A stretch of 11,989 nucleotides of DNA, from positions 1 to 11,989 of the forward strand of contig JAEZXH010000016.1 in assembly GCA_023442775.1 (NCBI GenBank), written 5' to 3'. The notes under the pieces are model-generated. The model was not told the DNA's origin, did no database searches, and was given only the letters and a program-made list of their open reading frames with translations. Source of the DNA: Bacillota bacterium. Its GTDB lineage: Bacteria > Bacillota > Clostridia > Tissierellales > Peptoniphilaceae. Shown here one piece after another: positions 1-6,568 of the stretch. The position numbers were made by a program, and so were the translations under genes. The first letter of the stretch is position 1. Every line of letters starts with the position of its first letter.

Positions 1-9
1 GACTTGACC
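1..9 (+). rRNA. 3' end of 23S rRNA (partial)
   Basis: The first bases (GACTTGACC) resemble the terminal strand of bacterial 23S rRNA, which pairs with the 5' end of the same molecule. A 5S gene begins about 25 bases later, the usual 23S-5S spacing. Only the last few bases lie in the window, so the call rests mainly on position and remembered consensus. Confidence 0.5.
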
Positions 10-33
10 AAGGCTTTTGGGGAGTGTGTAGTT

Positions 34-153
34 GGTCCGGTGACCATAGCAGGAGGGTCCCACCCGTACCCATACCGAACACGGAAGTTAAGCCTCCATG
101 CGCCGATGATACTTGGCTGGTAACGGCCTGGGAAAGTAGGATATTGCCGGACG
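34..153 (+). rRNA. rrf: 5S ribosomal RNA
   Basis: This is the small RNA of the large ribosomal subunit. The sequence carries the conserved 5S core (CCCATACCGAACACGGAAGT at about 69-88) and the later GCGCCGATG and GTAGGAT elements. The two ends pair: GTCCGG at 35-40 with CCGGAC at 147-152. Length is about 120 bases, as expected. It follows a 23S tail and precedes a strong terminator, so it is the last gene of an rRNA operon. Its last 19 bases and the terminator recur at 5352-5401. Ends are accurate to a few bases. Confidence 0.96.
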
Positions 154-183
154 AAAGTCGCCACCCTTCGGGGTGGCTTTTTT
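134..183 (+). repeat. 50-bp direct repeat, copy 1 (5S 3' end plus terminator)
   Basis: These 50 bases match 5352-5401 without mismatch (constant offset 5218). This copy sits in the intact 5S gene: 19 bases of 5S, a 7-base spacer and the terminator. Identity stops at both edges; base 133 is A against G at 5351, and sequence after 184 is unrelated to sequence after 5402. Together the copies bracket the whole ABC transporter operon. Confidence 0.95.
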
Positions 184-184
184 T
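160..184 (+). terminator. Rho-independent terminator of the rRNA operon
   Basis: A perfect 7-bp stem, GCCACCC (160-166) with GGGTGGC (171-177), closes on a TTCG tetraloop and is followed by seven T residues. It begins seven bases after the 5S gene. An identical hairpin recurs at 5378-5401. Confidence 0.95.
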
Positions 185-280
185 ATGTAAAAAAGAGTTT
201 GTTCTTTCTTTTCAAAGTTTCAATGATGGATATTGGAGTAATAAGAAGAAAGAATGGGGCTTTTGTTTTGAGTATGGGAA

Positions 281-309
281 TTGACAGCCGAGGTAAGGGC
301 ACATATACT
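281..309 (+). promoter_or_regulatory. Promoter of the ABC transporter operon
   Basis: A consensus -35 box TTGACA (281-286) and a -10 box TATACT (304-309) are separated by exactly 17 bases. Transcription would begin near 316, about 40 bases before the chosen start of the binding-protein gene. This separates the operon from the terminated rRNA unit upstream. I see no clear NikR, Fur or Zur palindrome over it. Confidence 0.8.
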
Positions 310-357
310 TAAATAGAAACTGTTATCCTTTAACGATGTTTGATGAAAGGAGTCTTT

Positions 358-1968
358 ATGAAAAAGGCAAAGGCACTCTTTGCGTGGGTACTCATCGCCC
401 TCGTTCTCGTAGGGTGTGTACCACAGCGGGGAAATCAACCAGAAACGACGGGCAAGGAAAACGCGTCGCAGACGGAAGCAAAGGATACTCTCGTTGTACG
501 CTCTGCAAAGGATATTGGTGATTTGAATCCCCATACGATGAAGAGTCAGATGTTCGCTCAAGACTGGGTGTATGAAAGTCTTGTGGCTTTGAAAGAGGGC
601 AAAGTAGTCCCAGAGCTCGCAGAGAGTTGGGATATTTCTGAGGATGGCAAGACCTATACCTTCCATCTTCGCGACGGGGTAGAATTTAGTGATGGAACGA
701 AGTTTACCTCTGCAATTGCAAAACGAAACATTGAGGCGGTGCAGCGTCATGCTGATGCCTATTCCTTCCTACAATCTCTTGCAGTGATCACTTCCATGGA
801 TACTCCCGATGATCTTACTTTGGTGATGCATTTGTCCGAGCCATGTAATGGACTTCTGAATGATTTTACCTATAGCCGTCCTCTTGTGATGCTTGGCGAA
901 AAGGGATTCCCCGCCTCTGGAGATCCCTACGACCAAGGAGCAACAGCTCCTATTGGAACGGGCATGTGGGTGTTGAAGGACTATGTCCCCGATCAGTATG
1001 CGCTCTTTGCACGCAACGATCACTATTGGGGCGAAAAACCCTCCTTTGCCTTTTTGAAGGTGGTCGTCATCCCCGACGTGAATACGGCAGCCCAAGCACT
1101 AAAAACTGGGGAGATTGATGTGATGGTCGACGCCACCCAAATTACCCACGATCTCTACAAGGAGATGGAGGAAGCAAAATTTGGCGTTGCAGTTGCACCG
1201 ACGACGAGTGTCTCCAATATCAACCTCAACACTGGGGCAGAGATCTTAAAAGACCAGACGATTCGCTTGGCGCTTGCAGAAGCAACGGATAAGGAAGCGG
1301 TCTCGAAGGATATCTTTGGTGGTCTGCAAAAAGTGGCGGATAGCTATTTTGCCCCTGAGATTCCTATGACGAATACCAATGAAAAACCCATCGCTTACAA
1401 TCCTAGCCACGCGGAAGAGCTCCTCGAAAAGGCAGGGTGGACGAAGGGAGCTGACGGGATTCGGACGAAGGATGGAAAGCCCTTGTCCCTCGATCTCATC
1501 TATGATTCGTCGGTGACCAACGATCGGGATATTGGACTCTTACTCCAATCGCAATACAAGAAGATCGGTGTACAATTAAATATTCTTCCTCAAGAGAGTC
1601 AAGTCTACCGGAAGAATTGGGCAGAGGGAAATTTTGATCTTCTCATCTACAGTTCTTGGGGCGGTTCCTATGAGCCCTACGCAACCTTTGCTGCGATGGC
1701 GACAGAGGGAGATAAGTTCCACACTGTGCAAAAGGGGATGGAACACAAGAAAGAACTCGATGAAGCGATGAAGGACGCTCTTTCCCAGCAAGATGAGAAA
1801 CTCTTAGAAAAGGACATGCAAACTGTGGTGAAACTCTTCCACGATGAGGTGGTCTATATTCCCCTCACGGTGACGAGTACCTTGGCAATCTACAATCCTG
1901 CGCTGACAGAACCTGATCTATTGTCGGAAAGAGGAGGTCTTGGAGTTTCTCAGATGCAGGTAAAATAA
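358..1968 (+). CDS. nikA: NikA/DppA-type lipoprotein solute-binding protein of ABC importer
   Basis: Extracellular binding lipoprotein (family 5 SBP) that delivers ligand to the permease encoded downstream. The start at 358 has AAAGGAG just upstream; an in-frame ATG at 340 has no such site. The protein is 536 aa. The N-terminus MKK, a hydrophobic stretch and the lipobox LVGC put the lipidated cysteine at residue 20. Family stretches are clear: LNPHTMKSQMFAQ, SEDGKTYTFHLRDGVEFSDG, APIGTGMWVLKDY and NDHYWGEKP, the last two close to E. coli NikA as I recall it. Two arginines that bind the metallophore carboxylates in NikA appear kept (R130, R174), and W434 is present, but the NikA metal-ligand histidine aligns with Y441. 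The ligand could therefore be a nickel or other metal chelate, or a peptide. The family is certain; the nikA name is tentative. Confidence 0.85.
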   Translation: MKKAKALFAWVLIALVLVGCVPQRGNQPETTGKENASQTEAKDTLVVRSAKDIGDLNPHTMKSQMFAQDWVYESLVALKEGKVVPELAESWDISEDGKTYTFHLRDGVEFSDGTKFTSAIAKRNIEAVQRHADAYSFLQSLAVITSMDTPDDLTLVMHLSEPCNGLLNDFTYSRPLVMLGEKGFPASGDPYDQGATAPIGTGMWVLKDYVPDQYALFARNDHYWGEKPSFAFLKVVVIPDVNTAAQALKTGEIDVMVDATQITHDLYKEMEEAKFGVAVAPTTSVSNINLNTGAEILKDQTIRLALAEATDKEAVSKDIFGGLQKVADSYFAPEIPMTNTNEKPIAYNPSHAEELLEKAGWTKGADGIRTKDGKPLSLDLIYDSSVTNDRDIGLLLQSQYKKIGVQLNILPQESQVYRKNWAEGNFDLLIYSSWGGSYEPYATFAAMATEGDKFHTVQKGMEHKKELDEAMKDALSQQDEKLLEKDMQTVVKLFHDEVVYIPLTVTSTLAIYNPALTEPDLLSERGGLGVSQMQVK

Positions 1969-1971
1969 TCG

Positions 1972-2910
1972 ATGAAGCACCTGTTTTTTAGAAAGTGTTT
2001 ACAGCTCTTTCTCCTTCTCATCGCCGTGTGTATCTGCGCCTTTGTCATCGTTCGTTGTTTGCCTGGTGATCCTGTGATTGCACAGCTCAATGCGACAAAT
2101 ACGCCGGTGACAGAGGCATCGGTAGCACTCATGCGCAAGGAACTTGGTCTTGATACGCCGAGGATCCTTCAGTTTTTCCGATGGTTATTCCATCTCGTGC
2201 AAGGCGACTGGGGCATCTCTTACCAAACCCGCCGTCCCGTCCTTTCCGTATTGGGGGTAGGACTACAATATACGATGGTTCTTGGGGTCTATGCCTTTGT
2301 GTGGATTTTTTTCCTCAGTGGAGTGGCAGGCTACTTGGCAGCCCGCTACGAGGGAAGTTCCTTGGATGGATGGATTCGTTGGGGGACCTTTCTAGGAGCG
2401 TCGATGCCTTCCTTTTGGCTCGGGTTTCTTCTCGTCTGGGCGTTTGCTCTACACTTTTCCTGGTTTCCCGTACAAGGAGCATTGGGAATGCGCTATGTGG
2501 TGCTTCCTTCCTTTACTCTCGCTTGCTCCTACATTGCGACGTACACAAAACTGTTGCGCAATAGCATTCTTGAGGTGATGGAGCAGGATTTTATCCACTA
2601 CAGTCGTGCGAGAGGGTGTTCTGAAGGAGTGATTTTTCGGAAGCACGTCCTTCCAAACGCCTTAGCGCCTCTTTTGACGACCTTTGGGATGCACTTCGGG
2701 AGCATCCTCTCTGGGGCGGTGATTGTGGAAAATCTCTTCGCGTGGCCAGGACTTGGAAGAATTGCGCTTCAAGCGATGCAAGCGCGAGATTATCCCATTC
2801 TGCAGGGTTACATTCTCCTCGTCGCTCTGCTCTTTATTCTCGGGAATTTTCTTGCGGAGACGGCGAGTATGTATTGCTTTCCCCATCTTTGGAGAGGAGA
2901 TCGCCTATGA
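1972..2910 (+). CDS. nikB: ABC importer permease, NikB/DppB type
   Basis: First inner-membrane permease subunit, 312 aa, the usual length for this family, with about six membrane helices. Visible family marks are an N-terminal helix (8-28) ending in RCLPGDP, GDWGISYQTRRPV (78-90), the FLGASMPSFWLGFLL segment (140-154), and the cytoplasmic EAA coupling loop around 211-230 (SRARGCSE to HVLPNA). The segment GAVIVENLFAWPGLG followed by RDYPILQGY is very close to NikB/DppB. The start lies three bases after the binding-protein stop and has only a weak ribosome site, which suggests translational coupling. Substrate is inferred from the operon. Confidence 0.9.
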   Translation: MKHLFFRKCLQLFLLLIAVCICAFVIVRCLPGDPVIAQLNATNTPVTEASVALMRKELGLDTPRILQFFRWLFHLVQGDWGISYQTRRPVLSVLGVGLQYTMVLGVYAFVWIFFLSGVAGYLAARYEGSSLDGWIRWGTFLGASMPSFWLGFLLVWAFALHFSWFPVQGALGMRYVVLPSFTLACSYIATYTKLLRNSILEVMEQDFIHYSRARGCSEGVIFRKHVLPNALAPLLTTFGMHFGSILSGAVIVENLFAWPGLGRIALQAMQARDYPILQGYILLVALLFILGNFLAETASMYCFPHLWRGDRL

Positions 2911-3722
2911 AATCCTTGCGACATTCTCCCTGGGAAGTGAAGGTCTTTGCTTTCTTGGCGTGTATGATGATGGGGTGCATCTTCTTTGCTCCCTGGCTGG
3001 GGTTACACGATCCCAATGACATCGACATGGCGAACACCTTCTCGTCCTTTTCTTCGACCCATCCCCTGGGAACGGATTATCTTGGACGAGATCTTCTCTC
3101 ACGACTTCTCTGGGGCGGGAGAATTACCCTGGGGTATAGCCTTTTGATGACGGCGGCCACGGGGATTCTTGGGACCTCCATCGGCATTGTTCTCGCCATG
3201 CATCCCGGGACAATGGATAGCCTGGTGATGGGGGCGACGGATCTTCTTCGCTCCTTTCCGAGGATTGTCATCGTCCTCGTCCTGGCGAGTATCTTTGGCG
3301 TGGGGATGCAAAGTGTCTGTCTTGCGATGCTCTTGGTGCGGTGGATTTGGATTGCGCGGATGGCGAGGAGCCTCAGCCGTAAAGAATTGGCACGAACGAG
3401 CATCCTCGCCAGCCGCCTCGCCGGAGCGACGAAGGGAACAATCTTACTCCATCACGTTCTTCCGGGAATCCTGCCTCAGATGATTGGCGCCTATGTCCTA
3501 GACTTCGGGGGAACCCTTCTCTCGATTTCGGGATATTCCTTCTTAGGGCTTGGCGTGCTCCCCCCGGATCCCGAGTGGGGGACGATGATTCAAGAGGGCA
3601 GTCGCCATCTCCACCATCCGATAGCGATGATGATTCCAGGTCTCGCTGTCCTCCTCATGGTGATGAGCGCCAATGTTTTAAGCGACTATGGGATTAAAAT
3701 CTCTAAGGAGGTCGAGAGATGA
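2907..3722 (+). CDS. nikC: ABC importer permease, NikC/DppC type
   Basis: Second permease subunit, 271 aa, partner of the preceding one. The chosen ATG overlaps the upstream stop in an ATGA arrangement and is preceded by GGAGAGGAG. Upstream in-frame starts fall deep inside the previous gene and are rejected. Family marks are THPLGTDYLGRDLLSRLLWG (51-70), the EAA loop at about 169-188 (SRLAGAT to HHVLP), and SFLGLGVLPPDPEWG (211-225), with about six helices. This subunit dimerises with the NikB-like protein to form the channel. The gene overlaps the next one by four bases, again implying coupled translation. Confidence 0.9.
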   Translation: MKSLRHSPWEVKVFAFLACMMMGCIFFAPWLGLHDPNDIDMANTFSSFSSTHPLGTDYLGRDLLSRLLWGGRITLGYSLLMTAATGILGTSIGIVLAMHPGTMDSLVMGATDLLRSFPRIVIVLVLASIFGVGMQSVCLAMLLVRWIWIARMARSLSRKELARTSILASRLAGATKGTILLHHVLPGILPQMIGAYVLDFGGTLLSISGYSFLGLGVLPPDPEWGTMIQEGSRHLHHPIAMMIPGLAVLLMVMSANVLSDYGIKISKEVER

Positions 3723-4612
3723 GCGCTATTCTTGAGGTGAAGGGACTCTCTGTACGCCTCGGGGAAAGATGCATTGTAAAAGGTGTAGACTTCGCCGCGG
3801 AAGAGGGGACGGTGACGGGAATCATCGGGGAGAGTGGGAGCGGAAAAAGCGTCTTTCTGCGCACGGTGCTCGGACTTCTTCCCGAAACTTGGGAGGTGGA
3901 GGGGGAGATTTCTTTTCGTGGAAGAGCGCTCTCTTTAGACGCAAAGGAAGAGATGCGGCGGCTGCGTCGCGAAGAGATTGGCCTTATTGTGCAGGATCCT
4001 CTCGGCGCATTTGATCCACGGAGAAAAATAGGGCGTACCCTTTACGAAGAACAAGAGAAAAAGGACAAGGGAAAGATTTTCGCACTCCTTAGAGAAATGG
4101 GGTTTTCTTCCCCTGAGAGGATCTTTGACGCCTATCCCTATGCCTTAAGCGGAGGGATGCTTCAGCGAGCGCTCATGGCGGTAGCGCTTCTCAAAGGGCC
4201 CCGTTTACTCTTGGCTGACGAGCCGACGACGGCGCTCGATAAGAGGATCCAGGAGGAGATCTTGCTTCTCTTACAGCGTCTCCAAGAAAGTCATCACTTA
4301 AGTCTCGTCATCGTCTCCCACGATTTACGTTTGATCGGAAAACTCTGCTCACGTGTCTACGTCATGTATAAAGGACAGATTGTCGAATGGGGAAGGGCAG
4401 ATGAAGTCCTCAACTGTCCTCTCCACCCCTATACGAACATGCTCCTTCAGGCGCGGATGGGGTTTCAAAAAATAGTCTCCCAAGAGGCGAATCCCTTCTT
4501 CCTGAAAGAGAAAGGAGATCTTTTACCCTCTTCCGAAGACGTGCTGTCATGGTCTGAGGGGAATCTTCGTCCATATACTCCCACCCACTGGGTACGAGAG
4601 ACGGGGAGGTGA
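3719..4612 (+). CDS. nikD: ABC importer ATPase, NikD/DppD type
   Basis: Cytoplasmic ATPase that binds the permease pair. Length is 297 aa. All nucleotide-binding motifs are intact: Walker A GESGSGKS (37-44), Q-loop Q92, signature LSGGM (143-147), Walker B LLLADE (163-168) and switch histidine H201. HPYT at 236-239 begins the C-terminal oligopeptide/nickel-type region, and a tail of about 55 residues follows, longer than in E. coli NikD (254 aa) and nearer DppD/OppD. The start overlaps the nikC stop as ATGA and follows an AAGGAGG site. The conserved motifs indicate a working enzyme; the transported substrate is inferred. Confidence 0.9.
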   Translation: MSAILEVKGLSVRLGERCIVKGVDFAAEEGTVTGIIGESGSGKSVFLRTVLGLLPETWEVEGEISFRGRALSLDAKEEMRRLRREEIGLIVQDPLGAFDPRRKIGRTLYEEQEKKDKGKIFALLREMGFSSPERIFDAYPYALSGGMLQRALMAVALLKGPRLLLADEPTTALDKRIQEEILLLLQRLQESHHLSLVIVSHDLRLIGKLCSRVYVMYKGQIVEWGRADEVLNCPLHPYTNMLLQARMGFQKIVSQEANPFFLKEKGDLLPSSEDVLSWSEGNLRPYTPTHWVRETGR

Positions 4613-4616
4613 TAAG

Positions 4617-5357
4617 GTGAATATTCTTCAAGGAAGAGACCTGAAAAAATCTTACGGGAAAAGACGGCATTGTCGAGAAATTCTCCACGGAGTGAATCTT
4701 TCTCTCAAAGAGGTCACCTGCCTTGGAGTCATTGGAGAGAGTGGGTCGGGGAAGAGCACCCTTGCGCGTCTCATCGCAGGCTTGGAGCTCCCCGATGCGG
4801 GAGAGATTCTCTATCGCGGTGTCCCCCTTGATGGTCCGGGACATCGGGGGAAGATTCAAATGATCTTTCAAAACAGTCGCAATGCAGTGAATCTTCACAA
4901 AACCATTGGCTGGATTGTAGGAGAACCTCTTCGGATACAAAAACAGCCACGGGAGAGCATGGACAGAAGAGTCCGGGAGCTATTGAGGCGTGTTGCGCTA
5001 ACAGAGGGCGTCTTTGACAAATATCCTCGACAGCTAAGCGGTGGCATGCTCCAGCGGGTCTGCATTGCCCGCGCCCTTGCCTCTTCGCCAGAAGTGCTGA
5101 TTCTCGACGAACCGACGAGTAGCCTTGACGTGTCTGTCCAGGCACAGCTTCTTCAAGTCTTTCATCAATTAAAAGAAGAAGGATTGTCCCTTCTCTTTAT
5201 CTCTCACGATATTGAAGTCATCTACGCTCTTGCCGATGAGTTCATGGTGATGAAAGATGGGGAGGTTCTCGAAGAAGGACCCCTCGTCGATTTGTCCCAG
5301 GTCTCCCACCCTTACAGTCAAGAACTTTTTCGCCTAAGTGGAGCGCCCTTGAAGTAG
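4617..5357 (+). CDS. nikE: ABC importer ATPase, NikE/DppF type, ending in 5S-derived repeat
   Basis: Second ATPase of the importer, 246 aa. Motifs are complete: Walker A GESGSGKST (40-48), Q-loop Q85, signature LSGGM (140-144), Walker B LILDE (161-165) and H197. It starts with GTG four bases after the previous stop, with GGAGG upstream. The C-terminus is short: it stops soon after HPYSQELFRL, whereas NikE and DppF usually run some 20 or more residues further. The final lysine codon and the TAG stop are the first bases of the 50-bp repeat copied from the 5S 3' end, so the original 3' end was probably replaced by recombination. The catalytic core is untouched and the protein is likely functional. 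Confidence 0.88.
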   Translation: MNILQGRDLKKSYGKRRHCREILHGVNLSLKEVTCLGVIGESGSGKSTLARLIAGLELPDAGEILYRGVPLDGPGHRGKIQMIFQNSRNAVNLHKTIGWIVGEPLRIQKQPRESMDRRVRELLRRVALTEGVFDKYPRQLSGGMLQRVCIARALASSPEVLILDEPTSSLDVSVQAQLLQVFHQLKEEGLSLLFISHDIEVIYALADEFMVMKDGEVLEEGPLVDLSQVSHPYSQELFRLSGAPLK

Positions 5358-5401
5358 GATATTGCCGGACGAAAGTCGCCACCCTTCGGGGTGGCTTTTT
5401 T
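5352..5401 (+). repeat. 50-bp direct repeat, copy 2 (5S 3' remnant with terminator)
   Basis: Exact copy of 134-183: the last 19 bases of the 5S gene, spacer and terminator, with no 5S sequence upstream. The first six bases, AAGTAG, supply the last codon and stop of the NikE-like ATPase gene. It is either a remnant of another rRNA operon or an attachment-like repeat left when the transporter segment was joined to the 5S gene. Confidence 0.93.
5378..5401 (+). terminator. Terminator of the ABC transporter operon (rRNA-derived copy)
   Basis: The same GCCACCC/GGGTGGC stem with TTCG loop as at 160-177, followed by six T residues. It begins 20 bases after the ATPase stop codon and would end the transporter transcript. 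It is part of the duplicated 5S tail, so the operon uses a borrowed rRNA terminator. Confidence 0.9.
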
Positions 5402-5414
5402 ATTGTGTCCCCTA

Positions 5415-5440
5415 AGTTGCATTCCCTCATTGCCTCCTAG
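5415..5440 (+). repeat. Imperfect 26-bp direct repeat, copy 1
   Basis: Pairs with 5589-5614 at 21 of 26 positions (mostly C/T changes). Both copies begin AGTTG, contain ATTGCCT and end at a stop-like CTA(G/A). Copies are 174 bases apart, just downstream of the 5S remnant. Confidence 0.6.
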
Positions 5441-5588
5441 AGAGGGATGTGTCTCCAAGTTTCGGAAGAAGGTGACCGTGAAAACATGAGGGGAAGTGGT
5501 AAATTTGCAGTGTCTTAAAGAAACGATTGAAGGAGAAGGAAGTCCACGATGGCGAGCTGGATTGAGTTGGAACGGAGAACTTCGTGTC

Positions 5589-5614
5589 AGTTGGATTCCT
5601 TTATTGCCTTCTAA
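5589..5614 (+). repeat. Imperfect 26-bp direct repeat, copy 2
   Basis: Second member of the repeat described at 5415-5440. In the forward frame it ends a 21-codon open frame starting at 5549 (QLDSFIAF then stop); copy 1 read the same way gives KLHSLIAS then stop. That parallel suggests an interspersed repeat unit rather than a gene. Confidence 0.6.
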
Positions 5615-5897
5615 CACTTGGGCCTCTATCTAGGCCAGAGGTTTATTAGTGAGTACAATAGGGCTTGAGCCTGCGACTCTCTGGTATGTCGGAGACTGCT
5701 CATATTCTCCTCTGTCTTCCCCTCATATTCTTTTTTCAAGGCTCTCTTGGAAGAATGCGGGAGAACTTTATCTCGTAGAGAATCTCTGCAGAGTGGTAAT
5801 CTTCGTCGCCCTCTGATGATGGACTATGGAAAAAACACGTCCTTCGAAAATGTCCGCAAATTCCAACTGCCAATAAAGAAAAACTCTTTGAACTGTG

Positions 5898-5966
5898 CTA
5901 GAATGGGAAGTAAGTTGACGGATACAGCCAAGTCTCAAACCAGCTGCGTTTCCAAGGGTTCATCAT
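5898..5966 (-). CDS. Possible 22-aa mini-ORF or 5' remnant of a decayed gene
   Basis: Reading leftwards, an AAAGGAG site lies four bases before ATGATG, and the first ATG overlaps the stop of the upstream membrane-protein gene as ATGA, the classic coupled arrangement. The product would be 22 aa, starting MMNPWKRSWFETW and ending FPF before TAG. It is rich in aromatic residues. Beyond the stop, protein-like sequence continues in the other two frames, so this may be the intact beginning of a frameshifted gene rather than a true small protein. No function can be assigned. Confidence 0.35.
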   Translation of the reverse strand: MMNPWKRSWFETWLYPSTYFPF

Positions 5967-6340
5967 GATTCTCCTTTCTCTTTTTCGGCGAGGATAAGAA
6001 TTGCGCTTCCTTGGAGGTAGGAGAGAATGTCTCGATGGGCCATTCCTCCTCCTTTAGGAAGAATCAAGCCGAAGAGAAGGGGAAGGCCATAGATGGCGAG
6101 ATCATACCCCAACCACCTGGGTTGCCCTCTTGCAAGTTTTTCGAGAAGGATGTACAGGCCATGGAGGGAGGGAATGCCTCCTAGAAACTGAAGGAGAATA
6201 TCCAACGCCTCGGCGTTTCCCGTGCTCTCTCCTTGAAGGAGAGCGTACCCGTGGACCACCGCCACAGTCAACAGACCGTAGGTGAGCAGGAAGACAGCGG
6301 GCTTCTTCGGGACAATGTTTTGTTGCTTCAACTTGGACAC
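5963..6340 (-). CDS. Small hydrophobic protein, about four membrane helices (GTG start)
   Basis: 125 aa, unknown function. Hydrophobic segments lie at about residues 14-36, 46-68, 77-95 and 103-118, separated by short polar loops such as EKLARGQPRW (67-76). The start is GTG; no in-frame ATG exists before residue 100 and a stop lies 39 bases upstream. No clear ribosome site precedes the GTG, which lies only about 10 bases from the predicted transcription start, so translation may be nearly leaderless. The plan, including an FLG...GL...IL...PR pattern, resembles the 124-aa protein at 6569-6943, and the two may be distant paralogues. It is followed, overlapping by four bases, by a mini-ORF. Confidence 0.65.
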   Translation of the reverse strand: MSKLKQQNIVPKKPAVFLLTYGLLTVAVVHGYALLQGESTGNAEALDILLQFLGGIPSLHGLYILLEKLARGQPRWLGYDLAIYGLPLLFGLILPKGGGMAHRDILSYLQGSAILILAEKEKGES

Positions 6341-6356
6341 GCTGACTTTTGGTAGG

Positions 6357-6385
6357 AGTATAGACTCATTACACCCCTAAGTCAA
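6357..6385 (-). promoter_or_regulatory. Promoter of the 125-aa membrane protein gene
   Basis: On the minus strand, TTGACT (6385-6380) and TATACT (6362-6357) are separated by exactly 17 bases. The predicted start of transcription, near 6350, leaves a leader of only about 10 bases before the GTG codon. Confidence 0.7.
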
Positions 6386-6568
6386 CTAGATTTTGTGTCA
6401 ATATGTGTTCTTGGTCTTCCGTGATTGACGAGGATTTGTTCTTCACAATGCACAGATGATGCAGTTGGAGTATCATGGGGCTATACACGTCAAAAGGATA
6501 AATTCGAAAGACTTCGTGAGGATGAGGTCTTCCCTTTGGGGACGCACCAGACAAAAGGAGTGTGGGGG

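Larger units (their letters stand above)
5403..5897. other. Gene-poor stretch with degenerate repeats
   Basis: About 500 bases without a credible gene. Open frames here lack ribosome sites and protein-like composition. It holds an imperfect 26-base direct repeat (5415-5440 and 5589-5614), a small inverted repeat GGCCT/AGGCC near 5621-5636, and a tRNA-like fragment near 5664-5704 that does not fold into a complete tRNA. Minus-strand reading beyond 5898 gives protein-like pieces in shifting frames (for example VQRVFLYWQLEFADIFEG, near 5850-5900), which suggests a decayed gene. Confidence 0.5.

Noticed and set aside
24..284. 86-codon plus-strand frame over the 5S gene
   Set aside because: It covers a certain 5S rRNA gene and its terminator and has no coding features.
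271..309. AGTATG and CATATACT flanking the operon promoter as a NikR-type operator
   Set aside because: The halves are imperfect and the spacing does not match the E. coli NikR site (16 bases between half-sites).
5318..5617. 99-codon minus-strand frame across the 5S remnant
   Set aside because: It runs through the terminator and the 3' end of the ATPase gene, lacks a ribosome site, and its two similar segments are just the 26-bp repeat translated.
5664..5704. tRNA-like fragment on the minus strand (CTCAAGC-type T loop, AGAGTCGC)
   Set aside because: The T stem pairs at only about three of five positions, the anticodon arm does not fold, and there is no acceptor stem. At most a relic; chance is as likely.
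5747..5968. 73-codon plus-strand frame in the gene-poor stretch
   Set aside because: No ribosome site, no hydrophobic or domain pattern, and it overlaps the better supported minus-strand mini-ORF.
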